Below the pieces are notes generated by a model, which was not told the DNA's origin, made no database searches, and worked only from the letters and a program-made list of their open reading frames with translations. From NCBI GenBank assembly GCA_029879945.1, contig JAOUPJ010000138.1:1-9178 (forward strand): 9,178 nt of DNA, in the 5' to 3' direction. The first letter of the stretch is position 1. Each line of letters opens with the position of its first letter. This document shows positions 1 to 6,793 of the stretch, piece by piece. The DNA comes from Gammaproteobacteria bacterium (GTDB lineage: Bacteria; Pseudomonadota; Gammaproteobacteria; S012-40). Position numbers and translations under genes: made by a program.

Positions 1-2
1 TC

Positions 3-44
3 CGATCTGCTGCTAAATGGCAGGTAAAAATCACGAAAAGATGA
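3..44 (+). CDS. 3' tail of an upstream gene (partial)
   Basis: One frame stays open from the window edge to a TGA at 42-44 and would encode a short basic end (R-S-A-A-K-W-Q-V-K-I-T-K-R). It stops 4 bp before the ubiG start. In Pseudomonas-like genomes the gene before ubiG is a TRZ/ATZ amidohydrolase (mtaD-type), and an amphipathic basic end would fit, but 13 residues cannot identify a family. Another frame closes at 25-27 and cannot be excluded. Confidence 0.3.
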   Translation, partial: RSAAKWQVKITKR

Positions 45-48
45 GAAA

Positions 49-756
49 ATGAACCAAACTAGCGCAAACATCGATCCCGTCGAACTGGCCAAATTTGCTG
101 ATTCCGCCCATCGTTGGTGGGACCCGGAGAGCGAATACAAGCCACTCCACCAGATCAATCCGGTCCGCTTGGACTTTATCGAACGCCACTCACCATTGAG
201 AGGCCAAAGGGTCCTGGACGTGGGTTGCGGAGGCGGCATTTTGAGCGAGGGCATGGCAAAACGCGGTGCCACTGTCAGCGGAATTGACGCCGGCAGAGAG
301 GCGCTGGAAGTGGCCAAACTGCACCTTTTGGAAAGTGGTCTGCAGATCGACTATCAACACACTACCGCAGAAGACTTTGCCGAAACACATGAGAATTCCT
401 TTGATGCCGTGACCTGCCTGGAAATGCTGGAACACGTCCCTGATCCGGCTTCGGTGATTGCAGCGTGCGCGAAAATGGTCAAGCCCGGTGGCAAGGTCTT
501 TTTCTCCACCATCAACCGCAATCCCAAGGCCTACGCACTGGCTATTGTGGGCGCCGAATACATTATGAAAATGCTGACACCTGGCACCCATGATTACGAA
601 AAATTCATTAAGCCCTCGGAGCTATCTGCCTGGATACGCGAGGCAGACATGAACGTGCTGGACATTCGTGGCATGAGCTACAACCCTATCGGAAAAGAAT
701 TTCGTTTGAGCAAAGATATCGACGTCAATTACCTCATCTGCGCACAAAAAGACTAG
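49..756 (+). CDS. ubiG: UbiG, bifunctional ubiquinone O-methyltransferase
   Basis: SAM-dependent methyltransferase that carries out both O-methylations of ubiquinone synthesis (the 2-polyprenyl-6-hydroxyphenol step and the final 3-demethylubiquinol step), acting at the inner face of the cytoplasmic membrane. The 235-residue length is normal for UbiG. Seen: the N-terminal family signature (DPVELAKF ... RWWDP ... KPLHQINPVRL, about 9-41); SAM motif I VLDVGCGGG at 55-63; the acidic ribose-binding D80; the LEMLEHVPDP segment at 124-133; KPGGKVFFST at 145-154; and the UbiG-specific LTPGTHDYEKFIKPSEL stretch at 176-192, a region linked to membrane-lipid contact in the E. coli enzyme. The start lies 4 bp after the preceding stop, with only a weak purine-rich ribosome site. 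It heads a run with the phosphatase gene 4 bp downstream. Nothing looks broken. Confidence 0.95.
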   Translation: MNQTSANIDPVELAKFADSAHRWWDPESEYKPLHQINPVRLDFIERHSPLRGQRVLDVGCGGGILSEGMAKRGATVSGIDAGREALEVAKLHLLESGLQIDYQHTTAEDFAETHENSFDAVTCLEMLEHVPDPASVIAACAKMVKPGGKVFFSTINRNPKAYALAIVGAEYIMKMLTPGTHDYEKFIKPSELSAWIREADMNVLDIRGMSYNPIGKEFRLSKDIDVNYLICAQKD

Positions 757-760
757 CACC

Positions 761-1432
761 ATGGCCAAGCTGGACACCATACTGTTTGACCTGGACGGCA
801 CCCTGGCCGATACCGCCCCAGACCTGGCCCAAGCACTCAATCTTGTGCTAGCCGAAAAAGGTCGCCCTACTCTTTCCTTTGAAGACATACGCCCCACTGT
901 TTCACACGGGGGTCGCGCCATGATAGAACGGGGCTTTGGTTTTGGTCCGGAACATGAAGATTATGAAAAAACACGTCTGCGTTTTTTAGAGATCTATCTA
1001 CAAAATATTGCGCAACACACTCGTCTATTTGATGGCATGAATGAGTTTCTCAAGGAAATCGAAAAGCAGGGATTGAAATGGGGAGTCGTTACCAATAAAC
1101 CGTCCTGGCTAACTAATCCCTTGATGACCCAACTAGCTCTCACCTCTCGCGCCGCCTGCATCATTAGTGGCGATAGTGCCGCGCGCGCCAAGCCCCATCC
1201 TGAACCCATGATCATGGCCTGCGAACAGGTCGGCACTGAGCCGGAGCGTTGTGTCTATATCGGTGATGCACAGCGTGATATCGATGCCGGGCTTGTGGTC
1301 GGTATGCGCACCCTGGTCGCATTGTTTGGCTATCTGCAAGAACATGATAAACCGGAAACCTGGGGTGCCGACGCCATGATCGATCACCCGCAAGAGGCTT
1401 GGCAATACATCAATCAATGGCGGAGCGAATAA
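761..1432 (+). CDS. mupP: HAD phosphatase, MupP/Gph type (N-acetylmuramic acid 6-phosphate or phosphoglycolate phosphatase)
   Basis: Haloacid-dehalogenase phosphatase of 223 residues. All four HAD motifs are present: DLDGT with nucleophile D10 and acid/base D12; T111 in VVTNKP; K144 in ARAKPHPEP; and D169/D173 in YIGDAQRDID. The helical cap lies between motifs I and II. The ISGDSAARAKPHPEPM block and the late FGY...PETWGADAMID segment resemble the subgroup encoded beside ubiG. In Pseudomonas that neighbour is MupP, which dephosphorylates MurNAc-6-phosphate in the AnmK-MupP-AmgK-MurU peptidoglycan recycling route. Such proteins are often annotated as phosphoglycolate phosphatase (Gph), and substrate cannot be read from sequence alone. 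The ATG is 4 bp after the ubiG stop, so cotranscription is likely. The MupP choice rests on synteny plus subgroup resemblance. Confidence 0.82.
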   Translation: MAKLDTILFDLDGTLADTAPDLAQALNLVLAEKGRPTLSFEDIRPTVSHGGRAMIERGFGFGPEHEDYEKTRLRFLEIYLQNIAQHTRLFDGMNEFLKEIEKQGLKWGVVTNKPSWLTNPLMTQLALTSRAACIISGDSAARAKPHPEPMIMACEQVGTEPERCVYIGDAQRDIDAGLVVGMRTLVALFGYLQEHDKPETWGADAMIDHPQEAWQYINQWRSE

Positions 1433-1433
1433 T

Positions 1434-2693
1434 ATGGAACTGCTGTTATGGCCGGTTATTGCAGTCTCACTCGCGCTCATAAGCGCCCTGCTCGTTTATC
1501 TGTGGCAACAAAAAACGGTCAGTCGATACAAAGACGAAATCACCCGGCTCAATGCGGAAAAACAGGCCCTGGAGCAGGTGCAGAAAGAGCGCGCGATGGC
1601 TATGGAACAGGCCAGGAATCAATTGTCCGATTCGTTTAAGGCCATGAGTGCAGACGCGCTCAGCAAAAACAATCAGGCCTTTTTAAATCTGGCGCGAGAA
1701 AGTCTGCAGCAATTCCATATTCAGGCCAAGAATGATTTTGATCAGAAAGAAAAATCAGTGGAGAATCTGATTAAACCCATCAAAGATGCGCTGGAAAAAA
1801 CTGAACAGCAGATTCGCAGCATAGAGAAAGACCGTAAGGAATCGTTTGGTGCCCTAAGCCAGCATCTGCAATCGCTAGCCGAAACGCAACAACACCTGCA
1901 TGGTGAAACACGTAAACTGGTGCAGGCCTTCAGACGCCCCGAAGTGCGTGGTCAATGGGGCGAGATGACGCTAAGGCGTCTTGCCGAACTGGCCGGCATG
2001 GTCCAGCATTGCGACTTTTCGGAACAAGTCACCAGCGACAATAAAGAATCCCGCTCGCGCCCAGATATGATTGTTAAATTACCGGCCGGGCGTGAAATCG
2101 TAGTCGATGCAAAAACGCCACTTGATGGATATCTCAATGCCATGGAGGCTGAAGGTGATGACGCCAAACAGCAATCGCTGGCCCAACATGCGAGGCATGT
2201 TCGAGAGCGCGTAAAAGAGCTGGCGCAAAAATCCTACTGGTCCCAATTCAAAAACTCGCCCGACTTCGTCGTTCTGTTCATACCAGGCGATCAATTTCTC
2301 AGTGCCGCGCTGGACGTGGACCGCAGTCTGTTGGAAGACGCACTACAGAATCGCGTGATTCTGGCTACACCTACCAGCTTCGTCGCCCTGCTTCGCGCTG
2401 TCGCCTTTGGCTGGCGACAGGAATCGCTGGCAGAGAATGCCGAGCAGATTCGTCAACTGGGTGAAGAACTCTATCAACGTCTGGGTGTATTTACAGAGCA
2501 TTTGGGCAAGGTGGGCAAGAGCCTGGAACAAGGGGTGGCCAACTATAATAAGGCCGTTGGCTCTTTCGCGGGGCGCGTCATGCCTAGCGCACGTAAATTC
2601 AGTGAGCTGGGGATCGAGTCCTCCAAAGAGGCGAAAAAACCTGAACCGGTGGAAATCAGTCCCCGACAGTTCGAGTTAGAGTCCATAGAATAG
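1434..2693 (+). CDS. rmuC: RmuC family DNA recombination protein
   Basis: RmuC limits recombination at inverted repeats in E. coli. The family carries a PD-(D/E)XK nuclease-like fold, but its biochemistry is poorly defined. Seen in this 419-residue protein: one N-terminal membrane anchor at about 3-24; a long charged coiled coil from about 28 to 165; then the conserved core beginning RRPEVRGQWGEMTLRRLAELAGM (167-189), with RPD at 209-211 and VVDAKTPLDGY at 223-233. D211, D225 and K227 match the nuclease-like acidic and lysine positions. FVVLFIPGD and the FVALLRAVAFGWRQE stretch further on are also typical. The C-terminal tail is charged and divergent. The ATG is 1 bp after the mupP stop with GGAG at 1422-1425, 8 bases upstream, so this is the third gene of the run. 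Full length and apparently intact. Confidence 0.95.
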   Translation: MELLLWPVIAVSLALISALLVYLWQQKTVSRYKDEITRLNAEKQALEQVQKERAMAMEQARNQLSDSFKAMSADALSKNNQAFLNLARESLQQFHIQAKNDFDQKEKSVENLIKPIKDALEKTEQQIRSIEKDRKESFGALSQHLQSLAETQQHLHGETRKLVQAFRRPEVRGQWGEMTLRRLAELAGMVQHCDFSEQVTSDNKESRSRPDMIVKLPAGREIVVDAKTPLDGYLNAMEAEGDDAKQQSLAQHARHVRERVKELAQKSYWSQFKNSPDFVVLFIPGDQFLSAALDVDRSLLEDALQNRVILATPTSFVALLRAVAFGWRQESLAENAEQIRQLGEELYQRLGVFTEHLGKVGKSLEQGVANYNKAVGSFAGRVMPSARKFSELGIESSKEAKKPEPVEISPRQFELESIE

Positions 2694-2804
2694 TTTTATT
2701 TTCAATTAGTTAAAGTCTTTCTTCCATCTCGCCTTCACACGAATTAAAATGGTCGGCTTTAGTCGGCATGATGATGAATCGACGACGATGCGCGTTGAAC
2801 AACA

Positions 2805-2812
2805 AAAAGGAA
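2805..2812 (+). promoter_or_regulatory. Ribosome binding site that decides the hpnD start
   Basis: A purine run AAAAGGAA lies 5 bases before the ATG at 2818. The earlier in-frame ATG at 2749 has no such site and would add 23 polar residues unlike the family N-terminus, so 2818 is preferred. Confidence 0.6.
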
Positions 2813-2817
2813 AAACC

Positions 2818-3690
2818 ATGACCCCGGATGAGTACTGCCAACAGAAAGCAGCTCAGAGCGGTTCCAGCTTCTACTACAGCTTTCGTTTTCTGGAAGAAAC
2901 ACGGCGGCTCGCTATCACGGCCTTGTATGCCTTTTGCCGGGAGGTAGACGATGCGGTGGATGAGTGCAGCGATGAGAGAATTGCACGGGAAAAACTGGCC
3001 TGGTGGCGTATGGAAGTGGCCGCGATGTTTCAGGGAAATCCCAGTCATCCTGTTTCAAAAGCCCTGCTACCCCATCTCGAAAATTTCAATCTGGCCGAAG
3101 AATACTTTCTCGAAATCATAGACGGCATGCAAATGGATCTGGATTTCGATTCCTATGCCACCTTTAAAGAACTCTCACTGTATTGTTATCGCGCCGCCAG
3201 TGCGGTAGGCCTGCTTTCGGTGGAAATATTTGGTTATGAAGACAGAAAGACATTGAAATACGCCCACGATCTGGGCATGGCGTTTCAACTCACCAATATC
3301 ATCCGTGATGTACACGAAGACGCCTTACGCGGTCGTGTCTATCTGCCGCAGGACGAATTGAAAAAATACAATATTACGAACGAGCAATTACTCGATAACG
3401 AAACCACGGAAGATTTTAAAGCACTTATGCAATTTCAGACTGAGCGTGCGCGCAAATACTACCAGAGCGCTCTTGCCTATCTTCCCGAGTCCGATCGCTT
3501 TTCACAACGCAGCGGCATCATCATGGCCGAGATCTATTTACAAACCTTGAATGAAATAGAAAATGACGGCTTCCGCGTTCTGGAGCATCGCATTAAACTC
3601 ACACCCATACGTAAACTATGGATCGCCTGGACCAGTGCCAGACGCGAGAAGAAGCGTTTTAGAAAAGCAGACCAGCGCAAAGTGGCTTGA
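2818..3690 (+). CDS. hpnD: HpnD-type presqualene diphosphate synthase (squalene/phytoene synthase family)
   Basis: Trans-isoprenyl diphosphate synthase of 290 residues. HpnD joins two farnesyl diphosphates into presqualene diphosphate, which HpnC and HpnE turn into squalene for hopanoids. Seen: the SFYYSFRFL start (17-25); first aspartate-rich motif DDAVDE (44-49); GMQMDLDFDSY (103-113) before YCYRAASAVGLLS (122-134); and second aspartate motif NIIRDVHED (160-168) followed by RGRVYLP (171-177). D44/D48 and D164/D168 are the expected magnesium-diphosphate ligands. The phrases YCYRAASAVGLLS-EIFGY favour HpnD over plant-like phytoene synthase, but CrtB/SQS-like activity cannot be excluded. It sits 124 bp after rmuC, so it probably has its own promoter. 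HpnC, HpnE and the cyclase are absent here, so the partners would have to be elsewhere. An outer-membrane-type gene follows after 25 bp. Confidence 0.85.
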   Translation: MTPDEYCQQKAAQSGSSFYYSFRFLEETRRLAITALYAFCREVDDAVDECSDERIAREKLAWWRMEVAAMFQGNPSHPVSKALLPHLENFNLAEEYFLEIIDGMQMDLDFDSYATFKELSLYCYRAASAVGLLSVEIFGYEDRKTLKYAHDLGMAFQLTNIIRDVHEDALRGRVYLPQDELKKYNITNEQLLDNETTEDFKALMQFQTERARKYYQSALAYLPESDRFSQRSGIIMAEIYLQTLNEIENDGFRVLEHRIKLTPIRKLWIAWTSARREKKRFRKADQRKVA

Positions 3691-3713
3691 TGCCTTACAT
3701 GAAAAGTCTATAA
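3690..3713 (+). other. Seven-codon mini-ORF bridging hpnD and the next gene
   Basis: An ATG at 3690 overlaps the last base of the hpnD TGA stop (TGATG arrangement). It opens a 7-codon frame (M-P-Y-M-K-S-L) that ends in TAA at 3711-3713, two bases before the ATG at 3716. It could pass terminating ribosomes to the next start, or be chance. There is no independent evidence of translation. Confidence 0.2.
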
Positions 3714-3715
3714 AA

Positions 3716-4954
3716 ATGCATTTCGTTCTATTTGTATTAGTGCTTGGCCTTTTAAGCTTTGAGAAGGTTTCTGCTGACGAATCGTTCGCCACGTATCTCG
3801 AACAAAAAGACAGATTTTCATTTGCCCAGCTTTATCTCTCAGGCGAATATATTTCTTCAATAAGTGCTACCCAGTATCAATATGAATCCAGCCCTGGGCT
3901 TCTTGATCGGGGGTCACTTTCGCAAATCGCTGTTCCTCGATTTACCATAGGGGGCTCCCACTTTTGGGGCTATGCAGACTTTTATGTCAGTTTCCCGCTT
4001 GCGAATTCAAGAAACTCCATAGACCAGGGCAGCAATCAAGTCGATCCCGGCGTTGAAACCGGGGCGAGAGTCTTTTATCCTCAACGAAGACCAGGGACAT
4101 TCTCTGGTTTCGTTGGCCTGTCATGGAATTACGCGAGCTATCAACAGACGATAGACAATGCACAGGGACCAATCTACAACAAGTCATTTTTTCCTTTTCA
4201 GATGGGTGCATCTTACTCAACGAAAAACCTCATGTTTGATTTGGGGTTTCAATGGTGGCCTACCAGCGAAATGGACTATCCCACTTCCCGGCTATACTAC
4301 GGAAAGATAGATCTACCCGATAAATATATCTGGCTAAGTACCCGCTATATATTTGATACCAGCGTTGGAGCGAGGGAAGGCACATCAAGCAAATCTAAAC
4401 GCTCTTCATTTGCCGGTATAGGTATATCCAGCTCTTTTCCCGTGGGTAGCAGTTCATCCTATCTGCAATCCGAGAAGCGCTTCCTAAACACCAATCCCAC
4501 GTCCACACTGGTGGAATATACCGTCGGTTATGAGCTGAGTGAGTGGAACTTGTCGGTGGCATTGGCCTTTCGACCCATGTCGTTCAAGCAGCAAGCGTAT
4601 GGTGTTAAGCAAGTCATCGAGCGCGATGCCTTGGCAATAGAAGTTTTCAGTTTTTTGTTTGATTACCAGGGCTTCGATCCCTTTATTGGTCTTTCGATAG
4701 GCTGGGAATCAATTCGCTATTCTGAATCGGATTCTCTGAATCAAAACAATTCCTTTGAAAGTAGGGATGAAGATTTTCGCCTCGGCATTCTGTTTGGCTG
4801 GGATATTCGCCCCCTGGCAAGAACACCTTTCGTTTTAAGAACCAACCTGCGCTACTATCCTGATGTGAAAATACCTTTACGCAATGGGAATACCTATCGA
4901 GAAAATCATCTGGAGTTTAATTTTATACAAGCCGTGTATTTTTTCGATTACTGA
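3716..4954 (+). CDS. Secreted, probable outer-membrane beta-barrel protein of unknown family
   Basis: I do not recognise a named family. The start chosen is ATG 3716. A much longer open frame begins inside hpnD (3563), but its first 51 codons are hpnD in another frame. From 3716 the 412-residue product opens with a signal peptide: hydrophobic core at about 3-14, VSA at 18-20 and likely cleavage before D21. Its n-region lacks Lys/Arg, which is unusual. The mature part is rich in alternating Tyr/Trp/Phe, Gly and Ser stretches (for example GFVGLSWNYASY, NLMFDLGFQWW, YIWLSTRYIF, FRLGILFGWDIRP) divided by polar turns. It ends VYFFDY, with a terminal aromatic as in the beta-signal read by the BAM complex. 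This fits a barrel of a dozen or more strands in the outer membrane. It is 25 bp after hpnD with a weak ribosome site, so cotranscription is plausible and a functional link to isoprenoids unproven. Confidence 0.72.
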   Translation: MHFVLFVLVLGLLSFEKVSADESFATYLEQKDRFSFAQLYLSGEYISSISATQYQYESSPGLLDRGSLSQIAVPRFTIGGSHFWGYADFYVSFPLANSRNSIDQGSNQVDPGVETGARVFYPQRRPGTFSGFVGLSWNYASYQQTIDNAQGPIYNKSFFPFQMGASYSTKNLMFDLGFQWWPTSEMDYPTSRLYYGKIDLPDKYIWLSTRYIFDTSVGAREGTSSKSKRSSFAGIGISSSFPVGSSSSYLQSEKRFLNTNPTSTLVEYTVGYELSEWNLSVALAFRPMSFKQQAYGVKQVIERDALAIEVFSFLFDYQGFDPFIGLSIGWESIRYSESDSLNQNNSFESRDEDFRLGILFGWDIRPLARTPFVLRTNLRYYPDVKIPLRNGNTYRENHLEFNFIQAVYFFDY

Positions 4955-5208
4955 GGCATCCCCAGCAAACGATTATCTTAAACCATCTCTGTTTCGAACA
5001 AGTCTTGTCATTTCGGCATAGCGCTTCCAATATCTGTTTCATGATTTAGAACTGTTTTTTGAATCAATCTAAAAGACGCGCCAAGTGTACTTTTTTCTCT
5101 CCAAACCAGCATTCATTTACTCAATTTGCCCAGAGTTGTGATGCATCTCTAACAAATTACAAGCCACAGGTCGAAAACAGTTAGGTAACATATTGTTGAG
5201 GCCCCTAT
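4955..5208 (+). other. AT-rich intergenic spacer before the hook-like gene
   Basis: The stretch holds no convincing gene and no strong stem-loop with a T-run. It is AT-rich and contains several T-runs (for example 5054-5060 and 5090-5096). It probably contains the promoter of the hook-like gene, and a weak sigma-28-like element is listed separately. Confidence 0.5.
5150..5177 (+). promoter_or_regulatory. Weak sigma-28 (FliA)-like promoter candidate
   Basis: TAAC at 5150-5153, a 16-base spacer and GTCGAAAA at 5170-5177 partly match the gammaproteobacterial FliA pattern (TAAA, 15 bases, GCCGATAA). The -10 half matches at six of eight positions. The -35 half is poor and the spacer is one base long. 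It lies about 30 bases before the hook-like ATG, a suitable distance. A chance match is quite possible. Confidence 0.25.
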
Positions 5209-6366
5209 ATGCCAACAAACATCGCTTTATCTGGACTAAATGCAGCCTTTACTCGAGCACGGGTGGCCGCAAACAATATCGCCAATGTATCCACCAACGG
5301 ATTTAAGCAATCTCGCGTGGAAACTGTGGCTGTGCAAGGCGGTGGCGTGCGTGTCGCACAGGTTCGTCCTCAACTGGAGCAAGGCTATCTCAATATCACC
5401 GATTCTGCATTTGATTTGGGGATATCCGGCAATGGGTATTTCCAGCTTAATGATCAAGGGAAAACCGTATACAGCCGTGACGGTGCCTTCTCAGTAGATC
5501 GAGAGGGCTATATCGTCAATAGTTCCGGGCAACGCCTGCAAGGTTTCCAGAATGGGGGCACCACTCCTGCAGACTTGCGAGTCGACCGATCGGTCTCTGC
5601 GCCCACTGCAACGAGCGAGATGAGTCTGAACGTGAATCTAGATGCCACTGAATCAGTCCCCCTCACTGCTTTTGATCCCAACGACAGCAGCAGTTACAAC
5701 CATAAGATTTCGACTACCGTCTACGACAGTCTGGGTGAAACGCATCAGATGGACCTGTATTTTCGAAATACAGCCGTCTCTGGATCCGTGGAGATGTCGG
5801 CCTACGTGGACGGCAATCAGGTGCTTGCGCCAAACACAATGACTTTTAACTCGGCAGGAAGACTGTCATCTTCTGCCTCGGTGTCTATTCCCGGTTTCAA
5901 TGTGGGTAATGGTTCTGAGGATATGAACATTACACTGAATACGTCCGAAATCAGCCGCTATGCCAGTGACTTCAGTGTCAATTCCATACAGCAAGATGGA
6001 TACAGCAGCGGTTCAGCGACTGCCATATCGGTAGGGAAAGATGGACGTGTTTCGGCGCTCTATTCCAATGGCGAAACCAGAGATGTGGGACAAGTCGCCC
6101 TGGCAGACTTCCCCAATCCACAGGGGCTGAGTAGATTAGGCAATAATGGTTTTGCGCAAAGCCATGAATCGGGTAGCGCCACTGTCGGCTACGCGGGAAG
6201 CGGCAGTCTAGGCCAGGTCCAGGCCGGCACATTGGAAACGTCCAATGTGAATCTGGAAGAGCAACTCATTCAATTAAAAATGGCACAGCGTGAAGTGCAG
6301 GCCAATGTACAAGTCTTAAAAGCGGAAGGTGAAATGATAGGCTCTCTGTTCAGAGACAAGGCCTAA
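5209..6366 (+). CDS. FlgE-family flagellar hook protein (orphan copy)
   Basis: Hook/rod-type axial protein of 385 residues, exported by the flagellar type III apparatus. Seen in order: rod N-terminal signature IALSGLNAA...ANNIANVSTNGFK (5-33); the FlgE/F/G core with DLGISGNGYFQL (69-80) and YSRDGAFSVDREGYIV (88-103); a FlaE-type D2 domain beginning AFDPNDSSSYN (154-164) with VYDSLGE (171-177); the hook-specific QQDGYSSGS and GQVALADFPNPQGL (261-308); and the C-terminal GSLGQVQAGTLE...SNVNLEEQL...AQREVQAN (332-366). These place it with FlgE rather than FlgF/FlgG. Odd points: the segment after GFK is short (about 10 residues before GGGVRV, against about 18 in E. coli FlgE as I recall it), the AQR-xYQAN box reads AQREVQAN, and the tail is basic (FRDKA). 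GAGG at 5198-5201 supports the ATG. No flagellar neighbours are present, so it may be a paralogue of the main hook gene. Confidence 0.88.
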   Translation: MPTNIALSGLNAAFTRARVAANNIANVSTNGFKQSRVETVAVQGGGVRVAQVRPQLEQGYLNITDSAFDLGISGNGYFQLNDQGKTVYSRDGAFSVDREGYIVNSSGQRLQGFQNGGTTPADLRVDRSVSAPTATSEMSLNVNLDATESVPLTAFDPNDSSSYNHKISTTVYDSLGETHQMDLYFRNTAVSGSVEMSAYVDGNQVLAPNTMTFNSAGRLSSSASVSIPGFNVGNGSEDMNITLNTSEISRYASDFSVNSIQQDGYSSGSATAISVGKDGRVSALYSNGETRDVGQVALADFPNPQGLSRLGNNGFAQSHESGSATVGYAGSGSLGQVQAGTLETSNVNLEEQLIQLKMAQREVQANVQVLKAEGEMIGSLFRDKA

Positions 6367-6379
6367 ATTTTCTGAATTG

Positions 6380-6769
6380 TCACGGCACATTTGTGTTGAC
6401 CTGACCCGCACTCAAAATAGAAATCACCCCTGCCCAACTACATGTACAAGTGCTGGAATTGTTCAGCGCCGGATAGTTTTTCGCCATCACCGTGGATGAA
6501 CCTGGCGTCCAAGGTGCTGCCACCGCCGGGACACAGGGTTGTGGCGTTAAGACACCGCTTGCGGCTGTTGTCGCTGACGCCACCGTAGGGTTCGAAGGGG
6601 AGCTACACATGCCAAATGGTGGTATATTTACATTTGGTTTACTATCCATAATCGACGCGACAGGTTGCTTATTGCTATTCACCAATGCGCTTGGAGGTAC
6701 CGTTAGAACACCGGGGGCAGCACCAAAGCTACACTTTATTTGTGCAGTCGTAATAACAAGACTAGACAT
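6380..6769 (-). CDS. DUF4280 PAAR-like tip protein
   Basis: PAAR-like protein of 129 residues. The DUF4280 family is encoded beside VgrG or spike genes of T6SS and related contractile injection systems and is thought to cap the spike. Seen: QIKCSFGAAPG (10-20), ASIMDSKPNVNIPPFGMC (38-55), the Ala/Thr-rich LTPQPCVPAVAAPWTPGSS segment (74-92) and YPALNNSSTCTCSWAGVI (99-116). Cysteines C13, C55, C79, C108 and C110 are in the expected places and may hold a metal ion. There is no C-terminal effector extension, so it is a stand-alone cap. A strong ribosome site (AGGAG, 6777-6781, 7 bases from the ATG) and a 24-bp gap after the vgrG remnant point to one transcript. Its stop lies 13 bp from the stop of the convergent hook-like gene, with no clear terminator between. 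Confidence 0.85.
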   Translation of the reverse strand: MSSLVITTAQIKCSFGAAPGVLTVPPSALVNSNKQPVASIMDSKPNVNIPPFGMCSSPSNPTVASATTAASGVLTPQPCVPAVAAPWTPGSSTVMAKNYPALNNSSTCTCSWAGVISILSAGQVNTNVP

Positions 6770-6776
6770 TATTATT

Positions 6777-6781
6777 CTCCT
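6777..6781 (-). promoter_or_regulatory. Strong ribosome binding site of the PAAR-like gene
   Basis: AGGAG on the minus strand, 7 bases before the ATG at 6769. It lies in the 24-bp gap after the vgrG remnant stop and suggests that the cap protein is still translated independently. Confidence 0.65.
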
Positions 6782-6793
6782 GGATTTAGTGGC

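Noticed and set aside
2745..2767. TAAAAT resembling a -10 box and a spaced GTCGGC direct repeat ahead of hpnD
   Set aside because: The matching -35 at 2722-2727 (TTCCAT) is poor, and a repeat of six bases occurring twice is too weak to call an operator. It is only compatible with transcription starting after 2749.
2749..2817. Longer hpnD reading frame starting at ATG 2749
   Set aside because: It has no ribosome site and adds 23 polar residues not expected at the family N-terminus. The ATG at 2818 has a good site.
3563..3715. Extension of the beta-barrel gene back into hpnD
   Set aside because: These 51 codons are hpnD in another frame and would bury the signal peptide inside the protein.
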